A stretch of 64,000 bases of DNA, taken from positions 25,856,101-25,920,100 of the forward strand of contig NW_026947491.1 in assembly GCF_034190915.1 (NCBI RefSeq). The letters are read 5' to 3'. The translations under genes were made by a program, and so were the position numbers. Source of the stretch: Cavia porcellus (Eukaryota > Chordata > Mammalia > Rodentia > Caviidae). The notes beneath the pieces were generated by a model. That model did no database searches. It was not told where the DNA came from and saw only the letters and a list, made by a program, of their open reading frames with translations. Positions 46,670 to 57,955 of this stretch are shown piece after piece (the stretch's first letter is position 1; each line of letters opens with the position of its first letter).

Positions 46670-49116
46670 ACAGCCTCTTTGAGTTGTGTCGCAATTCTTT
46701 GGGAACGCCCATGTGTATACTTGTAATTAAGCCTGCTTTTCCTTGTTGATCATCTGTCTTTTGTCAGTTTATTTTGCAGGGTCTCAGTCACTGAGCTTAG
46801 CAGGGTAGACTAGGAACAATTCCTTCCGTCCAGGCATTACTCTGATCTCTGGCTGTCAGCGACAAGATTAGTCGGGCAAGCAGGGTGTGATGGGCCTGCT
46901 TAAAACCCCTGAATACCAAAGACACAGGACCATTTCCGTGTCCCACAGTGGCCCTGCATGTGTCACGCATGAAGAGTGACATTCCTGCAGAATGGCACAT
47001 GCTGGCCCACAGCAGAGGCAGTAAGAAGCCTGTGTCTGGTACTTCTGTGCACCTTGGCTGAGTTTCTCCTGTGCCCTGCCCTGGAATGAGCCAAAGCTGC
47101 CAGAATAGTTTTCAAGGAATTCTGTGAGACCTTCTAGCAAATTATCAAAACAGAGGTCATCTGGGGACACCCCCCACCATACAGCTGTGAGAAGAGTTTG
47201 TGGGAACTGTGTCTACAACTCTCCTGACTCCAGTCTCCCTGTTTGTATAATTTTCTACAAGGGTTTAAAAAAATTTGGTGACTGCTCCCCAAGAAAAAGA
47301 GAAGCAGCAATAGCTACCCCAAAGGTATAATGTTAAATGCTCTGTCTTTTTCCCCATTTAGAGACTGCTGGGAAGTCCCCAGAAACAAACTCCAAAAATT
47401 AAGTAGAAAATAACACAATCCAAAAAGCAGCCATGCAGGAGAATCGTATATGTGCCTACAAGTTTGCAGATAACGAAGCTGTGTAAGAAAAAGGAGCAAA
47501 TAAGGAGGAAAGGCTAGCCATCTGGTTGATCCATATAAAATATTCACTGCATTCATCAACATCAAGTGTTTTACGTTCTATGCAGCATAGCGACACTTTG
47601 TTTTAGTTTATTTAAGATCACACTTCTTTCCATTTGGTTAAATTATAAAAATGATCTTGTTAGGGAATTCACTACCTCATGAATGGTCCTGCCCCAGCCT
47701 GACCCAGAGCAGATTTGGTCACACCATTGTGAAGCCCAGTGTAAAATAAGAGGCCCCTTGTTCCAGAATTGCTGAGACTCAAGCCAAGTTGTGCTTCTCA
47801 TCGCTGAGCATAGTGTCCTTCCCAATCCCTGGACCCCTTGGAACACATCTGCTCCCCATGATGGCACAGGCTGCACCCCTGAAGCTAGCTCTGCCTTGGG
47901 GAATAGTGCCGGGCACCCAATGACCTCCACTTAGAGCAGGTCCTCCTGACAAAGAGGGTCCTAGGACAGCCAAAATGAATGGGTGTAGGATGCGAAGGAC
48001 CTAATGAAATACCACCATCAGTCATGGCCTGGCTTGCACTCTGTGTTATTAAAGAAGTTGCAGGATCTATCATACTAGTTTTTCTTTGCCAAGAGATATG
48101 AATTATAACTGGAGATATATAATTTCCCTTGAGAAATAACAATCTCCCATCCATTCTCACTCTACTGCTAAGTCCTATTGCTCGGACTGTTTTTCCACAT
48201 GTAAGTTAATCTAAAGGGATACAAGTGAAGCTTTTTCAGGCTTCACTAGCTGATAAAAAATGAAAAATGTCTTTTAGATGTCATTTTTGGGGCTATGTTA
48301 TTGAAAACGAGGCGGCCACGTCTTCGTTAGGGTGATAGATGTTGTTTTCCTGTAATTGTAAGTCTTTCACATCTTGGACAAGAGTTGAATATCATGGCCT
48401 TTCCAGTTTGAAGACAGATTTCAGCCATATGGTTTCGCCCCAAAGTAAAGGTTGGTTGTTTGTGAATAAAGAAAGATTCCCGTAAGTCTGTTTCCTCAGT
48501 AGCAGAATTTTGATTCTGCAGCTAACTCCCTTATTTATTCTGCACCAGATGTACAGAGGGAAGGAGGTCTTTCTCTGCCAGATCACCCCTGGACTGCGGT
48601 CCAGTCCTCTGAACTGTGAAAGGAACTCAGAGGCCAATGGGGAAGACTGAAGGAGCTAAGCCTAGAGCCTCAAAGACTGCCGATACCCAGCAAGGCCAGT
48701 TAGGCCTCCACCTCTCACGCCAGGCCATTTATACGCCTGCTGTTCTGAGTGACTGCCCGGTTTTCCACCTCTGTTGCACTGGCTCTGAACAACTGCGCCG
48801 GCTTCCCTGAGCGGAGGCTGGACGGAAAACCACCTCAGTGCTGGTGCTTTAAACCCTCCTTTGCCCGTCACTGACTCAGCTTTGTTGATTTCAGTTTGAC
48901 TGCCAGGATCAAATTGATCTGTGAAAATGGTAATAATTTTTCTTTTCAAAACATTAACCTTTACCATCACTTGGCATAAATTTCAAATGACTGCTTCAGA
49001 AACAAGTTTTCATATTGTCCTGTGGTTACCAAACAACTCTACACTATTCCATACCATCAAAGTTATCTGGCTATATTTTATCAGTCATGTTTATTTCTTT
49101 TTCTTTGGTTTTCATT
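46670..49116. other. Intergenic DNA, unassigned
   Basis: About 2.4 kb in which I recognise no gene and no well-preserved repeat. Composition and short low-complexity words suggest old transposon debris, perhaps LTR-derived, but I cannot name a family. Open frames are short and on both strands. Confidence 0.45.
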
Positions 49117-49157
49117 TATTTGTTTGTTTGTTTGTTTTGGTTTTGGTTTTGGTTTTT
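49117..49157. repeat. (TTTG)n / (TTTTGG)n simple repeat
   Basis: About four TTTG units are followed by four TTTTGG-type units. It is the expanded A-rich tail, in inverse view, of the ID SINE directly to the right. Confidence 0.85.
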
Positions 49158-49231
49158 TGGTACCAGGGATCAAACTCATGACTGCACAATTGCAAGGCCA
49201 GTGCTAATGCCACTGAGCTAAATCCCCGGCC
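49155..49231 (-). mobile_element. ID SINE
   Basis: On the minus strand it reads GGGCCGGGGATTTAGCTCAG, then GGCCTTGCAATTGTGC and the B-box GAGTTTGATCCC. Same subtype as the copy at 1021. Flanks share TTATTT-rich words consistent with a blurred duplication. Confidence 0.85.
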
Positions 49232-49339
49232 CTTATTTACTTTTCTTAATCTGCTTAATTTTTTTAAAAATTTACTTGAAGCTGAGTAGATGGTAAAAAT
49301 GAACTAGCAAACCGCAGGAGAGTTTAATTAAAAGAAGAC

Positions 49340-51345
49340 ATTTTTCTTGTTTAACTTTATTTTTGATTATGCATATTTGTTGTATGCTCATCACATTTAT
49401 GGTAGGGAGTTGTCTGCACATGATGTATCTTTGTTCTTTCCCCATTCCCCTCCCCTCCCTTTACTCCTCCACCTCCCCATGTACCAAAGCTTTGTTTCCA
49501 GTGTTTTGCTTCCATCCTCTTTTTTCCTTTTCTTTCCCTTCCCTCCTTGCTTCTCCCTCCTTTGTTACCCTACCCTTCCCTTCCCATTTGAACATGTTCT
49601 TCCTGCTTCCCAGTATCCATCCTCCATTATGCTCCTTATTTACTTTTAGTGTTTCTCACACAAAAGAAACGATGCACTGTTTAAACACCTGCATCTGATT
49701 TATTCACTAAAGATGATAGTCTTGAGGTACATGCATCCATTTTCCTAGACATGACTCGTTTATGCTTCTTTATGACAGGATAGTATTCCACTGCATATAA
49801 ACACCACCCTTTCTTTATCCATTCATCTTTTGGTGGGCACATGGGCTGCTTCAGAAATTTAGCTATTATAAATTGTGCTGCTATAAACATGGGTATGCAT
49901 ATGTCACTGTCATATAATTTGGGAGAAGATGCCTATAAAGGGAAATCTAGTTTTGGTTTTTTCAAGGAATTTCTGTACTGATTTCCACAGCGGTTGTACC
50001 ATTCGCTACACCTACCAGCAGTGGAAAAGTGTTCCTTTTTCTTCACAGCCTCACTAGCATTTGTTATTGGTTGATTTCTCTCTGGAGTGAGATGGATTCT
50101 TGGTGTTGTTTTAAGTTGCTTCTCTTAAATGAACAATGACATTAAGCATTTTTCATGTTTATTTGTTGTTTGTATTTCTTCATCTAAGAAGCACATATTC
50201 ATTTCAGATGCCCATTTTTTGATTGGGTCTTTAAATTTGGGAGGTCTAACTTTTTTAAAAAATTCTTTGTATATTCTAGGCAGCAGCTCTTTGTTTGAGG
50301 AAGAGCAAGTAATCGTTTTTCCCACTTTGTGGGTTGTCTTTTCACTCTGTTGGTGATTTTTTTTTAGCTATACAAAAGCTTTTTAATTTGATGTGATACC
50401 AGTTGTTGATTCCTTGTAATATTTCCTGTACAATCGTAGTTTTGCTCATAAAGTCTTTGTCTACACCAATGTCTTCATACTTTACCTATCTGCTCTGCGG
50501 GCAGTTTTAGTGCTTCTGTTTTAATATTTAGATCTTTGATCACTCCTCTTCCACCACGACCACCCCTCCTTTTTGTTCTTTTTCTGGCTTTTTGAGACAG
50601 GGTTTCACTGTGCAGTTCAGGCTGCCTTAAACTCACTTTTAAGGGGGCTTCAAACTTGCAGCCATCCTTCTTACCTCAGCCTTTTGAGTGCTGGAGTTAC
50701 AGACGTGTGCCACAACACCTGGCTTTTGATCTTAATTGGGTGCACGATGAGAGATCAGAGTCTTAGTTTAGTCTTTGGCATGTGGAAAGCCAGTTTTTCC
50801 AGCACCATTTACTAAAGAGGCTATCTTTCTTCCAGTGAAGGTGTTTAGTTCCTTTGTTAAAGATAAGATAACTAAATGTGTTTGGAGTTGTTTCTGGATC
50901 TTCTGTTTTCTCCCATTGATTGTTGGATCTGGGTTTTTTGTTTTGCCAGTAACATTGTTTTGTTTTATTTTGTTTTGTTTTTATCACAGTTGCTTTATAA
51001 TATGACTTCAGATTGGGGATTGAGGTGCTCCCTGCCTTGACTTTGTTGCCCAATATTGCTTTTGATATTCTAGGTCTCTTCTGGTTCCAAATGGATTTTT
51101 AGGATTGTTTTCTCTAGTTCTGTGAGATATCCCAGTGGCATCAAAATGGGATTACATTAAATTTGTGTAACTCTTTTGGAAGTATAGCCATTTTCACTAC
51201 TGTGCCTGCCTATTCAAGAACAAAGGCTATCATTCCATTCTGTTATATCCTCTTTGAGCTCCTTTTTCAGAGTACCATGGTTTTCAGTGTATAGCTATTT
51301 TACTTCCTTTGTTAGATTGATTCTTAAGGATTTCATTTTTATTGG
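49340..51345 (-). mobile_element. Older 5'-truncated L1 LINE, split by a B1 SINE
   Basis: On the minus strand it covers the 3' half of ORF2 and the 3'UTR. Readable ORF2 pieces are 51053-50763 (a segment with L-K-S-Y-Y-K-A-T), 50325-50125 and 49890-49681 (the final segment). The 3'UTR (about 49690-49340) has a long purine-rich tract on its sense strand (pyrimidines 49430-49600 on the plus strand), a known L1 3'UTR trait. The copy is more diverged than L1 no. 1 and has many stops. Confidence 0.85.
50572..50735 (-). mobile_element. B1 SINE inside L1
   Basis: The inverted B1 shows TTTTGAGACAGGGTTTCACT, CAGGCTGCCTTAAACTCAC and GAGTGCTGGAGTTACAGACG. L1 ORF2 sequence continues on both sides (GATCTTTGATC before, CTTTTGATCTTAATTGGG after), so the SINE inserted into the L1. 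Confidence 0.85.
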
Positions 51346-52359
51346 TTCCATAAAAAAGCCGTTTTCCTAAAGAGAGATTTTTGAAAGAAATCTTGGGGCT
51401 CTTCTTTTTCCTTTAAAAGTAGTAATCTGGAGCTTAGTCACCACTGCCTCATCTCTAGCAGCTGAAAGGTAGAAGACAGTGAACTGATTTCCTTGTAGAG
51501 CTCCCTGGAGAAGATATGAATGTTGTGGGCATAAGCAGTGAAGGAGACTTTCTCTTTTTCTTGTGGGAGGAATAGGTTATTCTAGTCAAGTTGTCCTCCA
51601 AAAAGATGTAGGAAACCACATTAAGAGCAAAAACAATACGATATGGGCCTATAAACAATACGATATGGGCCTATACCACTTGATTATTACAATAGAGCAA
51701 ATCAGGCCAAGAGAAGACGGAGCCCAAGCCCCATATTTGGGCTCCGTGTTGTCCTGGAGACCAGTGAGAGGCTGAACAGAGTACCAATGATCTCAAGGGT
51801 CAGGAGGGACAAAAGAGCATCGGTCCACTAAGGAAGGGTACCCTGGAAATTCAGCTCTGTCCATGGCCAGTATTCACTTTATCTATGTATATAAAATTCC
51901 TGAGGTAAGCAGCCACAAAGCGAGAACATGTATTTTGTCTCACTGTTTTACAGGCTTCCATCCATGAGTGAAGGTCCCATTCCTCTGTGCCCTGACTGCA
52001 CTTCCTGGTGGGAATGCAAGGCAAACAAAATTACTACACAGCCTCGAGGCAAAGGAAAAGAGAAAAAAACTCCTTAGGAGAGTGCAGATCCAGAGCTATA
52101 AGGGATGGCTACTAGTGCCCGCCTCCTAATGCATCCACCAGCTCCACATACCCCCTGCAACAGGGCTCTGTGGGGCACATTCCAGATCCAAAGCCTTGCA
52201 GGGTAGACCTTGAACAGTGAGCTTCCAGCAGTGAAGAAGCATTGGAAGTGTGTGTCCACTGGCTTCCATGGATCTACTCTGGGGGTCTCTAATGTGTTTA
52301 GCACGAGAGGGGGCTTCTTGGAAGACAGTTTTCTCACAGTTCGGAGTGGGGGTGGCTTC
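51346..52359. other. Intergenic DNA, no gene recognised
   Basis: Apart from the 22-bp duplication, this kilobase shows no repeat or exon that I recognise. Confidence 0.5.
51631..51674. repeat. Perfect 22-bp tandem duplication
   Basis: The unit starting AAACAATACGATATGGGCC is present twice (51631-51652, 51653-51674) without mismatch. A small recent duplication in intergenic DNA. Confidence 0.93.
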
Positions 52360-52650
52360 AGGGTGAGTAAAGCACATTGCATTCATGTACTTTATTTCTA
52401 CTATATTACATTGTAGTCTTTATTTCCATTATGACATTAGATTCTCATGGGTATGGGTAACCTAGACCTGTCACTCATGCTGTTGATGAGAGGGTTTGCA
52501 CTCCTATGAGAACTTAATGCCCTTGCTGACCTGATAGAAGGTGGAGCTCCGGGAGTGAGTACGTGATGTGGAGGAAGCAGCTGTAAATACAGAGGAAGCC
52601 TTGCTGGTGTGCCCACAGCTCACTGTCTGGTGATGGAACTGTTCTAACAT
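52360..52650 (+). mobile_element. hAT-like DNA transposon remnant
   Basis: The order of blocks TACTTTATTTCTACTATATT, CATTAGATTCTCATGGG, CACTCCTATGAGAACTTAAT, GTGGAGCTC and GCTGTAAATACAGA follows a widespread non-autonomous mammalian DNA transposon that I believe is hAT-related. No transposase. The terminal repeats are eroded, so limits and family name are uncertain. Confidence 0.5.
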
Positions 52651-55600
52651 TAAATGATAGTGGTGGCCATAATCCTGCAAGTATACAAACATCCATTGAA
52701 TTGTATGATTTAAAAAGATGAATTCCATGCAGTGTAAATTAGCTCTTGATGAAGATTTGTTTAGAAAAAGAGAATAAATTATGGCCACAGTAGTACATAA
52801 ATTAAGACAGGACACATGGACTTGCAATTGTTAATTAAAAATTATAGGAGGCTCCTATGTAAGGTCCAGCAGATCAAAGTAAAAATCAAAATGGAGTCAC
52901 TCATGCCAAAACTCCAGTCACCAGACCCACACTACTATTTGATCTTCCAAGAAATCATAAGAGAAGTAACAACCACATTTCCAAACCAGGGCAGCTTCAA
53001 TGGGCTTGACAACAATGCTCCTTCCAGTTCACCCTTTATAAAACAGGTACCTTGAAGTAAGCAGATTTCATTTTCTGTTGTTCTGGCTTGTGTTCCAATC
53101 TTATAAGCAAAGTCACTTTTAAATGGCCAGCCCACTTTTAGTTCTTCCGTTTGTGTTATCAGCAGCTTTCTCTGTCTATAAAGCCAAATTCCTGCTGAAA
53201 CACATCAGAAATGTATTTTATTTAACAGGATGAAGTATTGCCTCATTCTAGGAAATGGTCAATAAAGATCTTTCAATTAAATTTATTACTTTTTTGATAA
53301 ATTGTTCTGAGATCATTAAATTATCTGGCAAGAGGACAAATTAGGAGCTAGTTGCTAGGCCATGCAATTTTTTTACACACTGAATGCCATATCTATGTCA
53401 CACACATTTTTGAAAAAGAATGAGAGGCCACTAATCCAAGAAGGCTGAAACCAACAGACATCCATTTCCCCAGCCAGTTCCTATTTGAAGAACGCTAACA
53501 AAACAAAGACACAGTTTTCTAGTAGGCAGAAAGTGGAAAGAAAAACTGAATGTCTTTTTCTTTTAAACATAATAGTGAAATAAATATGAGTAAATTCAGT
53601 GAAGACAATCAATACAAATCACCTCAATGAGAATATAGTTTTAAGTAATACAAGTGAGTTATACCAGCAACACTGGCTTTACCAACATTTTTCTGTTTTA
53701 TAGGAACTAATTATTATAAACTTTCTTTCAGAATTTAAACTTTCAGTGCTATTCCACACACCAGGAGGCAGGAGTGATGAGTCCAACACAAATAAAGAGT
53801 GAAATATGAGAGATAAATAGGAAGCAGAAAGAAGTTCAAATACTTCCCCAAATTACATGTGCCATTTGCTTTGAAAATATTTCAACTTATATGCTAACTT
53901 GTTTCACTTATAGTAAAGTTTACTTTGGTTGAAGAGAAAGTTTGTGCCATTATCTGCTTCTTTTTTGTAAAAATCTCTTTGGTTTGTATCTTGGACTGAG
54001 TAACAACTACTTTGAAGACAGCAACACACAGTGTAAAACTACTGTTATTGTCTTATTCCATAGTTATGAAATGTTTTATTTTTCATAAAAATAATGACCT
54101 ATATACTCTAATTACCTTTAAAGCTTAAAATGTCAAGTAACATTTTATAGAGTCTTATGGATTTCTGAGTGGGACTGAATAAATACACACCCAGGACACT
54201 GCAGCTGCTACCATTTTCGTGTTGTTATTCTGCCGGTGATGTTAAGCCTGCCTTCCGATTTAGACCATCTCCACCTGCTTTCCTCTTGGAAGAAATGTCC
54301 CAAGTCAACTCTCTTGCACTCAGCAGCCTTGTGCAAAACTGCTGCAAGTCTTCTAAAAGCAGCATGTGAGGTGGGTGTATTTTTTGGTGTGTGCTGAAGT
54401 TTCTCATCCCTAAGATTTTTTAAAACCTAACACTTAGTGATAACTATGATTTGAGATCTTTACTCTTTGCTCTTCAAATGTGGAGAGTTAATTTTTTCAT
54501 TTTCATGTTACAGAGTTGGCTTTTTAATTACAGTGTCACTTAAATCTCGAAATGAACTTAGCCCTTGAACATTCATTTTATCAAGCTAGCTACCCAGCTT
54601 CAGTCTGAAGGGCTTACCTTAACTCGTGGAGGCTTTCAGCATTTAAATTGCATCTCTGAAGAAAATAGTTTAGAAAATGCCCAGTCTGCCCCTCAGGCTT
54701 TGGCAAAAATGAACTCAAACCTGGAGGTGCTTGTTGGGAACTGCTGTCCAGCAGGGCATGCGTGCAGAGAGAGAGTCAGGGTATGGTGGAGAATATGTTA
54801 TTGTCCAGACTTCACAGGGAGAAAACCCAAAAACCATTCAACTTTGAGAGCCAGAAAATCAGTCTTGGAAACACCAGGAAGGGAGTGCAGCTTCTGTTGC
54901 AGATAGGAGCAGAGGGGGTTGCAGGGTCACCACCAGGAGAGCATTCAGCTCCTGGGCCCTTGGGAGCTCCAGCTGGGGTCACAGAAGTGGTAGGACACAC
55001 ATCCCAGGTGTCCAACTCTTTCTGAGGAGCAGCAAGATGGATGGGACAGTGCTCTGTCCCCAGAAGCCTGTACCCAGAGGGAGACTCAGAGGGAGGTTTC
55101 ATCTCATCGAGGAATTGCAATCAGATGATTGGTATTAAAAAAAAATTTAAAGAGAAATGCCAAAATGTATTAGTCTTAAGAAGTGAGTAGAAAGCAACAT
55201 CAGCCTTAGATCATCAACTGAAAATCAGCTTTGGCCAGTGATGAGAAAAGGAGTTTAGAAAAACATTGTAAGAGTTTACTAGAAGAGAGTGATGTCACAT
55301 GCTTAAAAAATAAAGTGTTTTTTCTATATTTGATACAGTTTTATTTATTATAGTATGAAACTTCAGTTAGTATTATTTTAGATATCATTACATGTACATA
55401 GTATTGATAGGATGTATTCCAAGAGCCAAGATCTAAATCTTGGCTTGTTCCAGAGATGACACTGAAATTCAATGAGTGGCTTATGTGGCATGGTCCTTAA
55501 CATAACTCCACAGTGGTAATATGGATGAGTCTAGTCTGGTTCTGCAGCTCCTCCTAGAAGCTTCCAGTGGCCTAGGGCATGGACCACAGTTTCAGCACAG

Positions 55601-55990
55601 CTAAAGCAGTGGTAGTAGACACATGGACAGCTCTAAACATCCTGTAGACTCGCAAGGCAGCGTTGCACCCTTACTGAAGGCTCAGGCTGCACTGGTCAGA
55701 ACTTGACATGGTGCCTGGATCTTCAAAATGAGGCCACAGTGGACTCTGTGACAAGAGTTCTCAGCTTGGGTTCACTAGATTGGGATTCCATCTTGAGGGC
55801 TCCCCAAAACTGGTCCTGCTGTTATGGGTTTCACTTCATGCAGAGCCCTGCCTTGCCTGCGCTGACCTCTGCCTGAGGAAACCACCCAAAATGGAAACTC
55901 CATTTCCATCAGCTTGCCATGTGAACACTGTGGCCAAACCTGTAAGCAAATTAAGCTCTGGGTTGCTAGATAGAAATGCATCAATAAATG
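52651..55990. other. Intergenic DNA, no gene recognised
   Basis: About 3.3 kb of AT-rich sequence with scattered short frames on both strands, none with family features. No repeat young enough to name was seen. Confidence 0.5.
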
Positions 55991-55999
55991 TAAGCGCAG

Positions 56000-57471
56000 A
56001 AATCAAAGAAGTAGATTGAAATAAATTGGATAAATTAATTTATAATTAAAAGATTCCCATATAGATAATTCCAAGCTCAAAGGCTAACGCCAGTGAATTT
56101 CATCAAATATTTGTGGAAGACATATAGCAACACTATCTAAAATCTTTCTGAAAATAGAAGAGGAAGGTGCTCTTTTCAATGATTCTCTAAGCTTAAACTT
56201 ATACTATTAATCAAAATTAAACACATTATGTGAAACAAAGGAAAAATTAGAAGCCAAAATCTCACTTGCCCACAGATACAAGCATTTTAAATGAAATTTA
56301 TTATATACAATTAAAATTGATTATTTTTACTTAGGTAAATATGGTCAGGTAGTCTCTATTCAAGAATACAAGGTGAGCTTAACATTACAAATCATTGTTG
56401 ATATTGTCCACTACAGCAGTATAAAAGGAGAAAAAAACCATCTCAAAGATGCAGAAAGACTATTTGAAAAACTTAATAGTCATTCAAGATTTTTAAAATA
56501 TTCTTAATACATTAGGCATGGAAGAGAAATTCCTTGACCCAGGTAAAATATGCTTATGTTAAACTATTATTAGAATCAAACTCAATGATTAGTGATTATT
56601 TTCATCATAAGGTTAGGTACATGTCATGGACAATCTTTCTCAAAATTTTATTCAATGTTGTCCTACCTTGTGCAATAAGGCAATGAAAAGAAATTCTATG
56701 CATGCATTAGAATAGATGAAGTAAGTCTTTGTTAAGCAGGTTATATGCTTTTGTATGTAAAAATCCTTAAGAATGTCCAAGACAGTTATTAGAAATAATA
56801 ACTGAATTTAGCAAAATCACTTTCTCTAGAGCCAGATTTTAAAAGGACTATTTTAAATGCTAATAGCAAAATATTAAAAAAAACTAAATTAAGAAAAAAT
56901 TTAACAGTTTTAATGACATAATAAGACATGAAATATTTAGTGATAAATTTAACACAAGGTAGTCCAGATCTGTATCAAAGTCAAAACCAAAACCAAAAAT
57001 GAAACAAAAATGCCAAAATAACATTGATGAGGGTGATTAAAAACCTAAATGAATAGATGTATATATTATATATTGTATATTACATAAATAATGTTAATGG
57101 ATTGGTAGATTCAATATTGCAAAGAAGTCAATTTTTTACAAATTTGATCACTAGGCTTAAAATAATTTCAATCAAAATACCAGGAGACTTTCTTCTTCAA
57201 GTGGAAGAGTAAGATTTGATAAACTGATTCTAAAATGTATGTAACTAATTAAACACCTAGAAAAACCAAACGATTTTGAAAATGATGAAATAATATAGAA
57301 ATTTTACTACTGAAATTCAAGACACAAAAAAACAATTATTAAGGCACAGTCTGGTATTGATTAAAAATAAAAGTGTAACAACAGAGCAAAATAGAGTCAA
57401 AATATAGACCTACACAGAGATAGACAATTGATCTTTGTAAAAGCTACCAAATAATTTAATAGGTAAGGATA
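56000..57471 (+). mobile_element. Ancient L1 LINE, segment 1 (ORF2)
   Basis: Plus-strand text follows mammalian L1 ORF2 from the GCCAGTGAATTTCATCAAAT region through AAACCATCTCAAAGATGCAG to CTGGTATTGATTAAAAATAA and TAGACAATTGATCTTTG. Strongly diverged with no long frame. It is continuous in element order with 62435-63129 and 63661-64000; the sequence between is younger insertions. Confidence 0.75.
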
Positions 57472-57640
57472 CTGAGTAATGAACCCAGGTTTTTTAGCAA
57501 TAAACTACTCTCCACCACCTTGTAGGTTTTATTTTGAGACAGGGTCAAACTAACTTGCACAAGCTGTCCTCAAACTTGCAATCTACCTGTCTCATTCTCT
57601 CAAGTAGCTGGGATTACAGGCATCATCACCTTGCTTCTAA
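57472..57640 (-). mobile_element. B1-ID fusion SINE inside ancient L1
   Basis: Inverted ID remnant (AATGAACCCAGG), linker, then inverted B1 (TTTGAGACAGGGTCAAACTA, CAAGCTGTCCTCAAAC, GTAGCTGGGATTACAGG). It abuts the left LTR of the provirus at 57641. Confidence 0.8.
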
Positions 57641-57955
57641 TGCCGTGACCTGTGCAGATCTTAGGGTCCCGGGTTGACACTCTGTGAGAGACGAGAAAAT
57701 GAAGAGAGGAAGCTGAGGTCAGGTGGAGACCTCTCTCTCCTGATGAGAGGAGAGGAACTGTCTCCTGGTAGTGGCATGTATTTATATATTTAGCAACTCA
57801 ATGTCACATGACACCCTGTTGCCTAGTAATCTGCATGCATGACAACTTAAGGAGTCACTTGTTTCTGTGACTCATCTTGGGTGGCCTTTGTTCTCATACA
57901 GGGCTGGCTGGCTTCTGTGGCTGTGGTGAATTTCTAGCTTCAATGGCTCTGTATA
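57641..57955 (-). repeat. 3' LTR of the ERVK-like provirus
   Basis: About 315 bp, alignable to 62109-62434 along its whole length: shared words include CAACTCAATGTCAC/CAACTTAATGTCAC, CCTAGTAATCTGCATG and GGTCACGGCA/GGTCATGGCA at the end. The start is eroded (TATACAGAGCC instead of TGTAGGGAGCC). Confidence 0.82.
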
